Source of the DNA: Gracilaria domingensis
Taxonomy: Eukaryota > Rhodophyta > Florideophyceae > Gracilariales > Gracilariaceae
Assembly (NCBI GenBank): GCA_022539475.1
Contig: VCMS01000407.1
Location: 29,612 to 93,611, forward strand
Direction of reading: 5' to 3'
DNA length: 64,000 bases
This document shows, piece after piece, positions 48,887 to 64,000 of this stretch (position 1 is the first letter of the stretch; each line of letters starts with the position of its first letter). The notes beneath the pieces were generated by a model that was not told where the DNA came from, made no database searches, and worked only from the letters and a program-made list of their open reading frames with translations. A program made the translations under genes and the position numbers.

Positions 48887-51477
48887 ATGGATTCCACCGA
48901 TGTTGGAGAGGAGATACATCCTATCGACATGAGTGCTCCGCCTCCGGCGTTCCATGCATATGTCAGACTTTTCTTGGTTCTTCGCGATGCTTTGGCAAAC
49001 AGCGATGGAGGCCCTGATCGGCCACGGACGTGGGGTTTAGAGGGTTAATAGAGTTCTGCGCCGAGAACTATAAGGATATTCCGGAGGCAAGGAAGATGTT
49101 TGAGGAGGCCACTAACTCCAAGAACCTGCAGAACTTGACACTGCAACAGCTGCGAAAGAGTGTTGTGAATAACAAACCTGTGGAACAGCGATATCTTGTA
49201 ACGAAGCTTCTTGACAAGAAGGACGGGGATGAGGACCAGAGACTGCGCGATTTTTTCCTTCTCTCTATGGATATGGGTATATACCTACCGGTGCGATGCC
49301 TGGTTGGTTATTTCATGACCAGGAGAAAGCAGGTTCTGAAGACGACAGTGTTCATCCCACCAACAGCTGTGAACCCATTTGAGGTCGTTATATACTTATC
49401 ATACCTCGGCCACATAATGGGAGAGAACGACAACATCCGAATGATGAAGAAGAAACAACCGAAAAAGAAACGAAAAGTGAACCATGCACCAGCTGTGTAC
49501 ATACCCACTTTTACGTCGTTCTCCAAAGACAACTGTGATCGACTGGGATTCGGTATCAGTGAGGTCGTATGGGCATGGAGTTGTTTTGCGGCTCATCTTG
49601 GATACACGAACGTTCAGCACATGGTGAAACCATACATTTACATGAATATGCAGACGTTGAAGTATACAGCGCTAGAGACACGGGAGTCTGGTTATGCCCC
49701 GCCGAGCCAGAGTACTCGATTCAACACAAAGGATGTGCCACAGAGCAGTACTAGTGGATCGGTGGAGACCTTGAGTGATGAATGCGATACAAACCTGCGA
49801 ATACTGGCTAAGGAGTTTTTGACAGACCTCGAAACCATATGCACCCACGATAGCCTCTATAGCTTACGGGTTGATCAGATGAGGAACTGGATAGAGTTTT
49901 CGGAGATACGGATGGATACCGTATCTAGCTCTGACTCCGGTGAGTTGCCTGCTCGATTTCAGAAGTTTTCGGAGTTGCTATGGAAACCGATACAGGATAT
50001 GCGTCATGCGGCAGGGTTCCATGTCGGCATTCACGCGAAACCTGATATTGAACTGACGAAAACCCCTAAAACTTCCGGTAATGCCGAACCTTCTTCGACC
50101 AAGTCTGCCCCACCCCCACTCGTCGAGAGTATATGAACCTCGTGAGCTCCGATAGCGACGAGTTCGAGAAGCCGGTGAATCTTGCGGAGCATGAATCTCG
50201 GGTTGCTGGTTACAACATCCAAAAGACTGGTATGAGCCGCCCATGAAGGGATATCCAGTCTCCTTCGAATGAATATGACAAGGTGTGGAAGGGGATGAGA
50301 AAGTCACACTTTGTAGCGTACAACTGTGACATGAAGGACCTGAGGCACACACACGAAACGTTTGTGAATCAGAGTGAGATTTTATGGGGTGAGGCACAGC
50401 TTGTCCTAACAGACCCTCCCTTAACACTCGAAGGAAGAGGAACAAACGGAATAGTGTCACGATGTCTTCAGTGAGGAAGACATGATCCGTACGGCTGACT
50501 TAATAAGTTCCGCGCTTCGGTCAGGTGGGCACTTCATTATATTCTGTGCATGGCACAGTTTCATGTGTGGCACAGGATACTTTCGGAAACGGCGAGTACG
50601 AAAGATGAAGCTGGAAGCGAAGGTAAACCAGAACTCATGCCTTCGTTTAAAGTGGATGCGAATCCACTGGTGTTCATCCGGGATCGCAGTAATGTTGGAG
50701 GGAATCCACGGAAGTTTGGGATACAGCCCGTAACGGAGTACGCCGTTCATGGGGTGAAGCGTGGATTGCGACCATCGGAGGAAGCCAGTCTTACTCCATT
50801 TGAGGAGAACAATTTCATTCCTTCCACTTTCCCGGCTAACAGGAATGTAATTGACCGGGTGCCCAAACCGAGGGCGGGGAGTGGTTGACATGGAAGGTAC
50901 ATGAGCCAGGTAGCTCAGTACCAGGTGGGCAGTACATAAGACCGGAGCAGAAGTCGAGGGAGTTGATGAAGGAGTTGATATGTCGCTTCACAAGACCGGG
51001 TGATCTTGTCATGGACATGTTCGCGGGAACTTTTTCTACGGGTATGGCGTGCCTATCGCTGACAAAGCATAGGAAGTTCTTGGGGTGCGAGAAGAATAGG
51101 CCATGTTTCAGCCATGCGAAGCACCATCTAACGACTCTTATGGCCGAAGTTATTCGGGGGGGGAAAAATGACATCCTGGTTGAACAGGAGGTGGTGGATG
51201 CGGCTTCAACGACCTATGAACGGGTTCCACATCGGGACGAGGTCGGCTGAATGGGAGGCTCCATTTGGTTACCCCCAGTACCAAGTGATGCCTGGACATA
51301 TTACTCAGTTCCTAGAAGATACTGGAAGGACTGGGACTTTGTCGACAAGTGTGGAGAGCGTACTGTAGATCTTTGGGAGGAGAAGTACCGAGGAGCTCTG
51401 AATCTTATGGATATGCATATGCTGTTGACTGTTGAAGCCAATCGATATCGCTTACATATAGCATCTTCTAAGACTCG
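48887..51477 (+). pseudogene. DNA amino-methyltransferase-SET fusion, frameshifted and 3'-truncated (copy 2)
   Basis: Same protein as at 2196-5335. Here the region joining the N-terminal part to the methyltransferase (around 49690) is in one frame, showing that the two frames of copy 1 belong to one gene. Motif IV (about 50415) and MDMFAGTFSTG (about 51013-51045) are present but separated by at least five single-base indels (near 49028, 50120, 50230, 50425, 50880). The SET domain is lost after its first strands: at 51477 the sequence switches to pogo-like transposase. This copy cannot make the full fusion. Confidence 0.75.
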
Positions 51478-52657
51478 CAGACTCTTCAATTTGGATAAAA
51501 CCGGCTTTTCGCTCGAGAAGGAGGACAAAAAGACGCCTAGAACCCGACACTACGTCCCCGTCGGAGATGTACCAGAGAGTCAGGGAGCGTCTTTCAAAAA
51601 TATTTCTTGCGTTACCTGTCTTGCTTGTGTTTCCGCTGAAGGAACTGCCATTGATCCGATGTTCGTTTCAAACGGTCGAGGGTGCGCACAATGACCGAAA
51701 AAGACTCTGGCGATGTGGAACCGATTCATGAAGTTCTGCCTCGCGGGGTTCTCGTCGCTGCTCGTAGGAATGTTGCCGGCGTTCACGCGAACAATTCTAC
51801 CAGTGGGCAACACATTTCGCTTCCAATACTGAAGATCCTCGTGCAAATGGTCGCCATGTTTTGCTGACCTACGATGGCTACCGTAGCCATATGTCTGTTC
51901 GCGTGTGTGAGCTCCTTCGATCAAACCGTGTCATAGCGTACTTGCTACCGACGGACACTAGCGCAATGACGCAGCCGTTGAATGTGTCAGTGTTTTCGGC
52001 CATGAAGTCTTCTTTTCGAGAACTTTTCGCGTCATGCGTGTCTTTATTGCCATTATATAACAAAGAGTTAGACGTTTGTGACGTTTGTCGTCTCATTACG
52101 GAAGCGTACGGGAAAGCAATGACTCGTGAGAATATTCAAAGTGGGTTTGTCAAAACCAGTCTGTGCTCCCTAGATCAACACCACTTGTTTGGAGAGTACC
52201 GTTCAAGAAGCTTTGGGTGCTTTTGGAACGTGTTGGTATAGATGAAATAATCAAGATGCTCCAAATGAAGAGAGAAAAAACGCGGGCGAAGCTGCTGGGA
52301 ACTGCAACGTTGACTAAGATGGGTTTTATTGACAACAGTGAAGGTGTTGTTTTGACCTGTGACGTCGCTTACGCGTTGATCTTGGAGCCAGCAGAAAAAC
52401 AGAAAGCTAAAAGGGAAGCAAAGAAGAGGCGTGAAGAAGCTAAAATAGCCAAGAACAGGGTGATAGTTGTTCAGAAGCGTGCCGCTGACATTGCCAATAC
52501 GATAGCAGGTGCTCTGCGTCGAAACAAACGCTTTGCTAACACTCTGGCTGTTCCGCGATCGCTAGAAGAGCGTCGTCGCATTGCCCGTAACAATTTAGTC
52601 ACCAGAAATATCACCGCAGTAGATCACACGACGCATGATATTGGGACGACAATTTAG
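51478..52657 (+). mobile_element. Pogo/Tigger-like DDE transposase remnant
   Basis: The sequence starts inside the catalytic domain: FNLDKTGFS corresponds to the first catalytic Asp region of DDE_1-type enzymes. Then a downstream frame with LLTYDGYRSHM (second Asp region, 51860-51890) and LPTDTSAMTQPLNVSVF (51940-51995), the usual LPxxxxxxxQPLDVxxF block. The C-terminal Lys/Arg-rich coiled region ends at 52657. The DNA-binding N-terminus is absent, cut at the junction with the duplicated arm. At least three frames are needed, so it is dead. Confidence 0.8.
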
Positions 52658-53204
52658 CGAGAGGTGCTGTAGATACGACGGAGGCTTCGTCTGATTAAGC
52701 TTTCTGTTCTTTGGAGCAGATTTCAATTTGGGCCTGCCTCGAAGTTTGGTGTACCAAAAAATAGAATTGGGGGCTTTTATATGATTGATTTTGTTCAACT
52801 TTGATGCTATGCTTTTCTTGAATGTGCCTGTTTTGGTCTTTGTTAGTAAACACGTCATATCTGTTCCGTTTCGTTACCATTTGGCCTTGTTTTAAGCTTG
52901 TTTAGTAGCGAAGACATTGTTCTTTCTGGTACTATAACCAGAGTAACCAGAAAGCGAGGATAGTGAGATTCAGAGGGATTTCCAGCTTCTGTTCAAGTGT
53001 TGAGCCGACTTTACTGTAGTTACAGCAGGAGGGTTTAGCCTTAGCTTGCGTCTCGAGACAAGGAGAGCGAAGATCACGTTACAATTTGTTTTACAAACGG
53101 CGATAATAAATGCACCAGGTGCAAACCTCTGTGGCCCAAATTTGGTGCTTTGGGCCGCAGTGCGGCCGCAGCCCAGGCAAACCGTTCCCGCGATGTTAAC
53201 AATG
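52658..53204. other. Intergenic, nothing recognised
   Basis: About 550 bp with no gene. It may include the 3' end of the pogo-like element, but no terminal inverted repeat could be paired because the 5' end is missing. Confidence 0.3.
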
Positions 53205-53257
53205 TTAAATTAAACAATGTTTAATAGACAATGTTTATTAAACATTGTTTAATTTAA
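53205..53257. repeat. Perfect 21-bp inverted repeat
   Basis: TTAAATTAAACAATGTTTAAT at 53205-53225 is exactly complementary to 53237-53257, with an 11-nt spacer that itself contains ACAATGTTT. It looks like the end or centre of a small MITE-type element. Confidence 0.85.
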
Positions 53258-53284
53258 CCTCAGGAATTGGTACAATGATTGTAC

Positions 53285-53478
53285 TACAATCCGATTGCGA
53301 GAAATTGCAATCACCCTTCCTTCCCCTCTGCAATCGCAATTGCAACAGCCTTTCTCCTTCGCAATCGCAATTGCAATCACCCTTACCGTTTGCAATTGGG
53401 ATTGCACTCACCCTTCTCCTTCGCAATCGCGATTGCGATTGGGAGTCTTTCTGCAATCGCAATCGCAATCGCAATAGT
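53285..53478. repeat. Degenerate GCAATTGCAATCGCAATC tandem repeat
   Basis: About 190 bp built of CAATCGCAATTG-type words with interspersed CTTCCTTC-like pieces. Several frames stay open because the period is close to a multiple of three (INRNCN-type translations). These are not genes. Confidence 0.75.
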
Positions 53479-53651
53479 AATATAACGTAGATCTGGCAGC
53501 TCTCGTGAGTTGGACATTGAATGTTTAACTCCACGCTAATCTCAAAGACAATATGAAAGTGTAGAGAAAGCTTTATTTACGTACGACTATCTTAATCAAT
53601 CACGGGAGACGTTCTCCTCGCCTTTCTTGAGAAATGAACAGCCTTTTGCGC

Positions 53652-53678
53652 GTATGCATGTTAACTTAACATGCATAC
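53652..53678. repeat. Short palindrome, 13-bp arms
   Basis: GTATGCATGTTAA, one base, then its exact complement. Isolated. Confidence 0.8.
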
Positions 53679-59823
<6,145 letters not shown>

Positions 59824-60005
59824 CGTTTGAAGCCTCACAATTGCCGTGCTTTACTACACTCTGTGAACATGAAAGGTCTGCACCGCGCGTCATACTTTTC
59901 TTTCTTCGTCTCTGTTCGTCTCTTTTTTTGTTCATTTCGCGCAAAGCACTGGCGTATGTTAGTAGTACACATGGTAGAGCCAAAATTCTGAATGAGGGGG
60001 GGCAT

Positions 60006-61038
60006 TCATCTGGGAATGACGCTGAGAACGCCGTCCTCGTACGGATTGAGGGAAATTCCTTTCGATCGAAAATGCTTCTCAAGCGCCGGGCGTAACACTG
60101 CTTGCTCGTTTTGGCTATGTATTCCCTTGCCGGTGATGACTCGGAACCTGCGTCTTCCACTGTCCACAAGCTTCCATTCAACAAGCTGAATGGCCTCTTC
60201 CTTTGTGAGTCCGTGCAAGTCTATCACGCCGTTCTTATACTCGTCGGAGCGACGAAGGCGATCGAGAAAGTGCGCAGACAGGCTCTTGACGTTGTTCTCA
60301 ATCTCCTTTGCTCGTTTATGATGCGCGGGCTTTCGAGTATTACTGGCGAGAACACTGGCTTCGGAAAGCAGCTTACGTTGCTCCCACAACTGTCGGCGCA
60401 AGTGGGCAAGCGCAGACGCACTACTCTCCGCTGACGCATCGCGTGAATGGTGACTCATCTCGGCAGCATCCTTCTGTCGCAACGACTCGGCAATAGCCTG
60501 CTGTCGCATCGCGTGCGTGTGGGTGGCGGCGGTATCGCGCCTCGAGGAGCCAAACGCCTGCGGCTCATCGACGGGAAACATGTGCAAAATGTCCTCTTCC
60601 ACCAACTCGATGCAGCCCTGGTACTTTTCGAGCAAGCGTTGAATGCGCGAGCGCGGCATCCAGTGATACTTGTCACAAAGCTGGTCAAGCTGAAAGCGGC
60701 GTCCAATGTTGTTGTTGGCCCAGACCCCCTGCGGACGAGGCGGACGCGCCGTGGACGGTGCGGCGGACGGCGTTGGGGCGGACAGCGGCGCGGCGGGGCT
60801 CGATGAGCGATAGGTGATGGCGGAGTGCTGCGGGGGCGCGGCGCTCTTGGAGGGGGGACGGGGTGGGAGAGGGGGTCTGCCGGGATTAGCATCTCGCAGA
60901 GCGTGTCGTAGGCGAGCTTGTGGTCGTAGTGGTGCGCCTCGAGAACGTCGTGGACGAGCTGCATGGAGAGGTACGGATGGGCGGCGACGAGGTCGTTGAG
61001 CGCGGTGACGTGGCGGAGGAGGGGTCGAGGTGAGACAT
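60006..61038 (-). CDS. CUE-DUF1771-SMR protein (Cue2/N4BP2-like)
   Basis: Domain order resembles Cue2/N4BP2, the SMR endonucleases of no-go mRNA decay at collided ribosomes. A CUE-like helix bundle follows the start (TALNDLVAAHPYLSMQLVHDVLEAH, about 60915-61010). Then comes a Pro-rich linker with a second short helical region (FQLDQLCDKYHWMPRSRIQRLLEKYQGCIELVEEDIL), a DUF1771-type helix (HHKRAKEIENNVKSLSAHFLDRL), and the SMR domain to the stop: VIDLHGLTKEEAIQLV and RVITGKGIHS. The ATG at 61038 (MSHLDP) is chosen because the CUE-like frame follows after one indel. It is convergent with the WD40 gene. Confidence 0.75.
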
Positions 61039-61294
61039 GTTGGGGCGGTGGACTGCGGTGGGCGCGGGTTGGGGGTGCGGGGCGTGCTGGCAGAAGACGA
61101 AGACGGGCGACGTAGGCGGGCGACGTGGGCGGGCGACGTAGGCGGGCGGGGGGGCGACGCGGGACGGGCGGCTGGCGGCGCGGCGAATACGACGTGAAGT
61201 GCGAAGAGACGGCGAGCGAAAAGGCGCAGACGCGCGCCGCGTGGCATTTGCGCTCCAAATCAGTTAAAAAAGGGGCAGTTTTATTATACAAGAG

Positions 61295-61871
61295 TCACGG
61301 GCGCCGCTGCGCAATCTCCTCGTCCGAAAGCAGGCGCGTCGACCTCAGCGCGCCGTCGTCGTACATTTCGCGGCGCGCCTGGCGGCCGGCGCCGACGCGC
61401 GGCTCGTCGGCGAGCCACAGGCGGCGGTTGCCCATCACCCACGTCTCGTAGATGAGGCCGACGCTGCCCAGCGCCAGAAACAGCGCCAGTACACGCGCTC
61501 CCACACGGACAGCGGGCGCGTCGGCGAGTCCATCTGCGCGCGCTCCCACGGCGTCATCCAGCTGCTTGCCCAGCGCGCCTGCGCCAGCTGCGCCTGCTGC
61601 CGGCGGCGCCGCTCCGCCGTCGCCTGCACGTCCGCGCTGTCGCGCACCTGCGGCTCGCCGTCGCCCTCGCGCGCCGCCGCCGCCGCCGCGTCCTGCTTGC
61701 GCGCGCGTCGCGCCGCGGCGGCGGCGGCGGCGGCGGAGGCGGTGGCGGCGCGGCGCGCTTGCGCGGCGGCTCGGACGGCGGCGGCGCCGCCGGCGCGCAG
61801 AGCGCGCGGCGGCGCGACGCCAGCGCGCGCGACCACGACGACAGCCGGGGTGCCGCGCGCAGACGAAGCAT
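61295..61871 (-). CDS. Small membrane protein with mitochondrial-type presequence, unknown
   Basis: The proposed start at 61871 gives an Arg/Ala/Ser-rich, acid-free N-terminus (MLRLRAAPRLSSWSRALASR) typical of a mitochondrial targeting peptide. A low-complexity Ala/Arg stretch follows, then MTPWERAQMDSPTRPLSVWERV, one membrane segment (LALFLALGSVGLIYETWVMG) and a polar C-terminus ending LLSDEEIAQRRP. Frame changes are needed in the GC-rich repeats. The size and layout recall accessory subunits of inner-membrane complexes, but no family is recognised. It is divergent to the SLC35-like gene across a GC-rich, repeat-containing intergenic region. Confidence 0.5.
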
Positions 61872-62569
61872 GTCGGCGGCGGCGGCACGCTCGCGCGCCT
61901 CTTGCGCGCGCGCGCGCGCGCGCCGCGGCGCGGCCGCTTATGAGCGCGCCGCGCGCTGCCAGTGGAAGGAAGCGGCGCGCCCGGGCGCGACGCGCGCGCG
62001 CCGCGGCGCGCGCCGCACGCGGCGCGGCCGCCGCGCCGCGCGCGTGCGGCTGGCGCCGCACGCGTGCGCGCGTGCGCGTGTGCGCGTGTGCGCGTGTGCG
62101 CGTGTGCGCGTGTGCGCGTGTGCGCGTGTGCGCGTGTGCGCGTGGCGCGGGCGGCGCGCTTTCCGGGGGGCGGCACGGCGCGCGCTGGCTGCGGCGTTTG
62201 CAATTGCGGCGGCTCCAAATTCAAGCGCGCGCCAATGGCGCGCGCGCGCACGCACGTGTCGCGCACGCACGTGTCGCGGCCGTGGCGCCGTGGCGCACAG
62301 CCGGTCGCACTGTCCGTCGCTACTGTCATACGCCCATCCGGCTGCCGCAGCCATCGCGCCTGATTCCTGATTAGTTGTCGCGTGCGCGCCTGACGTGCTG
62401 CTCGCGCCCCCCCGCCCCCCGCCCCCGCCCGTCCCGTTCGGCTTCAAGCGCGCGGCAGCAAGGCCGAGAGCGAGAAGAGGAAGAGAGCGAGCGAGAGAGA
62501 GAGGAAGAGAGGAAGAGAGAGCAGCCCAACCCGCGCAGACCCGCCCCCGTCCCCACCTTCACTTTCGCA
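61872..62569. promoter_or_regulatory. GC-rich divergent intergenic region with alternating purine-pyrimidine repeat
   Basis: About 700 bp between two divergent genes. It contains runs of CG/GCGC and, at 62066-62144, about ten units of an 8-bp GCGTGTGC repeat, an alternating purine-pyrimidine tract able to adopt Z-DNA. Long Ala/Arg-rich frames over it are compositional artefacts. It presumably holds both promoters, but no single box is identifiable. Confidence 0.55.
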
Positions 62570-63704
62570 ATGCCGTCTTCCGTGGAGCGCGCCGACGAAA
62601 ATGCGCACTCGTCGCCGCTGCTGCCCTCGCTGCAGAAGGGCGCCCATCTTCAGCAGTCCCCCGCGCACGATCGCCTGCGTTCCATGCTGTCCACCATTGA
62701 CATGCGCACGTCCGCCTCCATGCTGCTCAACTTCTTCTCCTCGGTCTCCATCGTCGTCGTCAACAAGCTCGTGTACGACAAGTAGGCTTTCTGTTCGCCG
62801 TCACCCTCACCGCCTTTCACCTGCTGTGCACCTTTCTGCTGCTGCTGCTCACCTCCAAGTGCGGCGTGTTCGAAATTAAGCGCCTGCCGGTTCGCGACGT
62901 GTCCAAACTGGCTGCCGGACTATGGGCTTCATCTGCCTCACCAACCTCAGCCTGCAGCACAACAGCGTCGGCTTTTACCAGGTCATGAAGGTCATGACCA
63001 CCCCACCGTCGTCATCATCGAGGCGCTGCTGTATCAAAAGTATCTCGACAGCAACTCAGGCTGTCGCTGCTGCCGGTTTGCCTGGGCGTCATCATCACCA
63101 CGTCACCGACTTTCGCCTCAACCTTGTGGGCACCTTGTACGCCGTCGCCGGTGTGATTGTCACCTCCTTTCTATCCAGATTGGTCGGGCACGCTCCAGCG
63201 ATGCGCTCAACGCAAGCGCGCTGGGCACGCTGCAGACGTATGTGGTCGCCGCTGGCCGCTTGTTTCATGCCTGCCGTTTAATTGCCCGCTGCGTAGGACA
63301 ACTACAGCGTCAACGCTCCACTCCATCTGGTGACGTAGCAACTGTCAGATGCCACAAAGTCATGTCCATTCATGTGCGCTCACCGTGGCTTCTCGGTCTC
63401 TGCGTGAACGTGTCCATCTTTTTGGGTGATCGGCCGGTCCAGTGCGGTGTCGTACAACATCTTGGGGCATTGCAAGACGGTGGTTGTGCTGTCGTCGGAC
63501 TTCATTTTCTTTGGAAGACCGCTCAATTTCAAGTCGTGTTTCGGCATTGTGCTCACGCTGATCGGCGTGTTCTGGTACACCAGCCTCAAGCTGGAGAAGG
63601 CGCGACTTGAGAAGGAGGCACGTGAGAGAGCGGCAATCTCCGAGGACAAACAGCTCCAAGCGGACGAGAAGCTTCCAATGGGAAGCACCTCACGAGAGGA
63701 ATAA
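62570..63704 (+). CDS. SLC35E3-like / TPT-family nucleotide-sugar or triose-phosphate-type transporter
   Basis: A drug/metabolite-transporter superfamily membrane protein. After a polar N-terminus come MLLNFFSSVSIVVVNKLVYDK (TM1 with the family NK), FLFAVTLTAFHLLCTFLLLLLTS, NLSLQHNSVGFYQVMKVMTTP (the conserved LxxNSVxFYQ-xKxxxxP region), IITTVTDFRLNLVGTLYAV and SAVSYNILGHCKTVVVLSSDFIFFG near the end, followed by a charged cytosolic tail (SLKLEKARLEKEARERAA). This order matches SLC35E3-type proteins. Several indels split the frame (near 62783, 62915, 63000, 63175, 63420), probably consensus errors. The substrate cannot be read from sequence. Confidence 0.82.
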
Positions 63705-64000
63705 CAAAAACAGCTTGTTGTGTGTCGGCTTTGCTCCTTTTTGATGGTGAACCCTTTCTGTTCTCTGGGGCAGATGCGCGTCGCAGTGGCTGCGGTGATT
63801 GCGGATGGCAGGAGACTCTGGAGCAGTGACGTGCTGTGCGTTGTTTGGCTTTTTTTTTTTATTTTGTTTTGGGGTTTCCGGCTAACAAACTAAACTAGGG
63901 AGGGGGGTTGAGGGTGTCAATCCTGGTTGAGGGGGGGGTTCACCGAGCTTTTTCTGACTGACGGTTGGTTGTGTGTGTGTGTGTGTAACAATGTTGAGGA
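63705..64000. other. Downstream flank with simple repeats
   Basis: 3' flank of the transporter gene, with a T-run (about 63850-63861), G-runs and a (GT)n microsatellite at 63969-63986. No gene. Confidence 0.5.

Larger units (their letters stand above)
36303..51477 (-). repeat. Large inverted duplication, arm 2
   Basis: Reverse complement of 2741-16998. It is ~0.9 kb longer than arm 1, largely because of a 271-N gap with duplicated flanks and many small insertions at 46.1-48.3 kb. The outer end stops within the SET domain, where pogo-like transposase sequence begins. Confidence 0.92.

Noticed and set aside
53245-53534. Frames of 60-98 codons over the GCAATTGC array
   Set aside because: Open in several frames because of the repeat period; composition is Asn/Ile/Arg/Cys only.
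61435-62447. Many 100-340-codon Ala/Arg frames on both strands at 58.1-62.5 kb
   Set aside because: Extreme GC and CG-dinucleotide runs remove stop codons in several frames; only the pieces with ordered domain or membrane-segment sequence were kept.

Overview
The window is nuclear DNA from a eukaryote, most likely a red alga; a fungus or another alga is not excluded. Four ordinary housekeeping-type genes at 58.8-63.7 kb are GC-rich and lack obvious introns: a WDR5-like WD40 protein, a CUE-DUF1771-SMR protein, a small membrane protein and an SLC35-type transporter. A mitochondrial insertion carries tRNA-Trp with anticodon UCA, so the donor mitochondrion reads UGA as Trp, as red algal and fungal mitochondria do.

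The window is dominated by a ~14-15 kb segment present twice in inverted orientation (about 2741-16998 and 36303-51477), separated by ~19.3 kb of degraded DNA. Each copy carries, from the outside inward: (1) a fusion of a beta-class DNA amino-methyltransferase with a C-terminal SET domain; (2) a divergent promoter region that is itself a nested palindrome, with four 74-bp hairpins and two inverted promoter cores matching at 91 of 92 bases; (3) a long gene with a ParB/sulfiredoxin-fold domain and a C-terminal 2-oxoglutarate/Fe(II) dioxygenase-like domain; (4) two tail-to-tail HAD phosphatase paralogues, one of which has lost its nucleophile Asp; (5) a ketopantoate-reductase-like oxidoreductase; (6) a truncated ribulose-phosphate 3-epimerase; and (7) a charged coiled-coil protein. 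A DNA methyltransferase plus histone-type SET writer facing a ParB plus dioxygenase gene across a mirror-symmetric promoter is the best candidate for an undescribed system: a mobile, self-contained chromatin/DNA-modification module. In copy 1 a further basic, repeat-containing coiled-coil gene lies beyond the SET gene and runs towards the left edge. Copy 2 is cut inside the SET gene by a pogo-like transposase.

The spacer (17-36.3 kb) is a graveyard. It holds a 5'-truncated chromovirus (Ty3/gypsy with chromodomain), two inverted fragments of a Tnp2/Plavaka-like transposase, the mitochondrial insertion (tRNA-Trp plus the start of atp6), and broken host-type genes: a HAD phosphatase, a strictosidine-synthase-like protein, a multi-pass membrane protein and an Rpn1 fragment. 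It also holds a proline-rich gene. From 52.7 to 58.8 kb only repeats and unrecognised ORFs were seen.

The assembly is noisy. Single-base indels occur even in the WDR5-like and transporter genes, the two copies carry different indels, one N gap is flanked by the same ~114 bp on both sides, and 46.1-48.3 kb looks like uncorrected sequence. Many frameshifts reported here may therefore be consensus errors. Nonsense substitutions and truncations are more reliable signs of decay.
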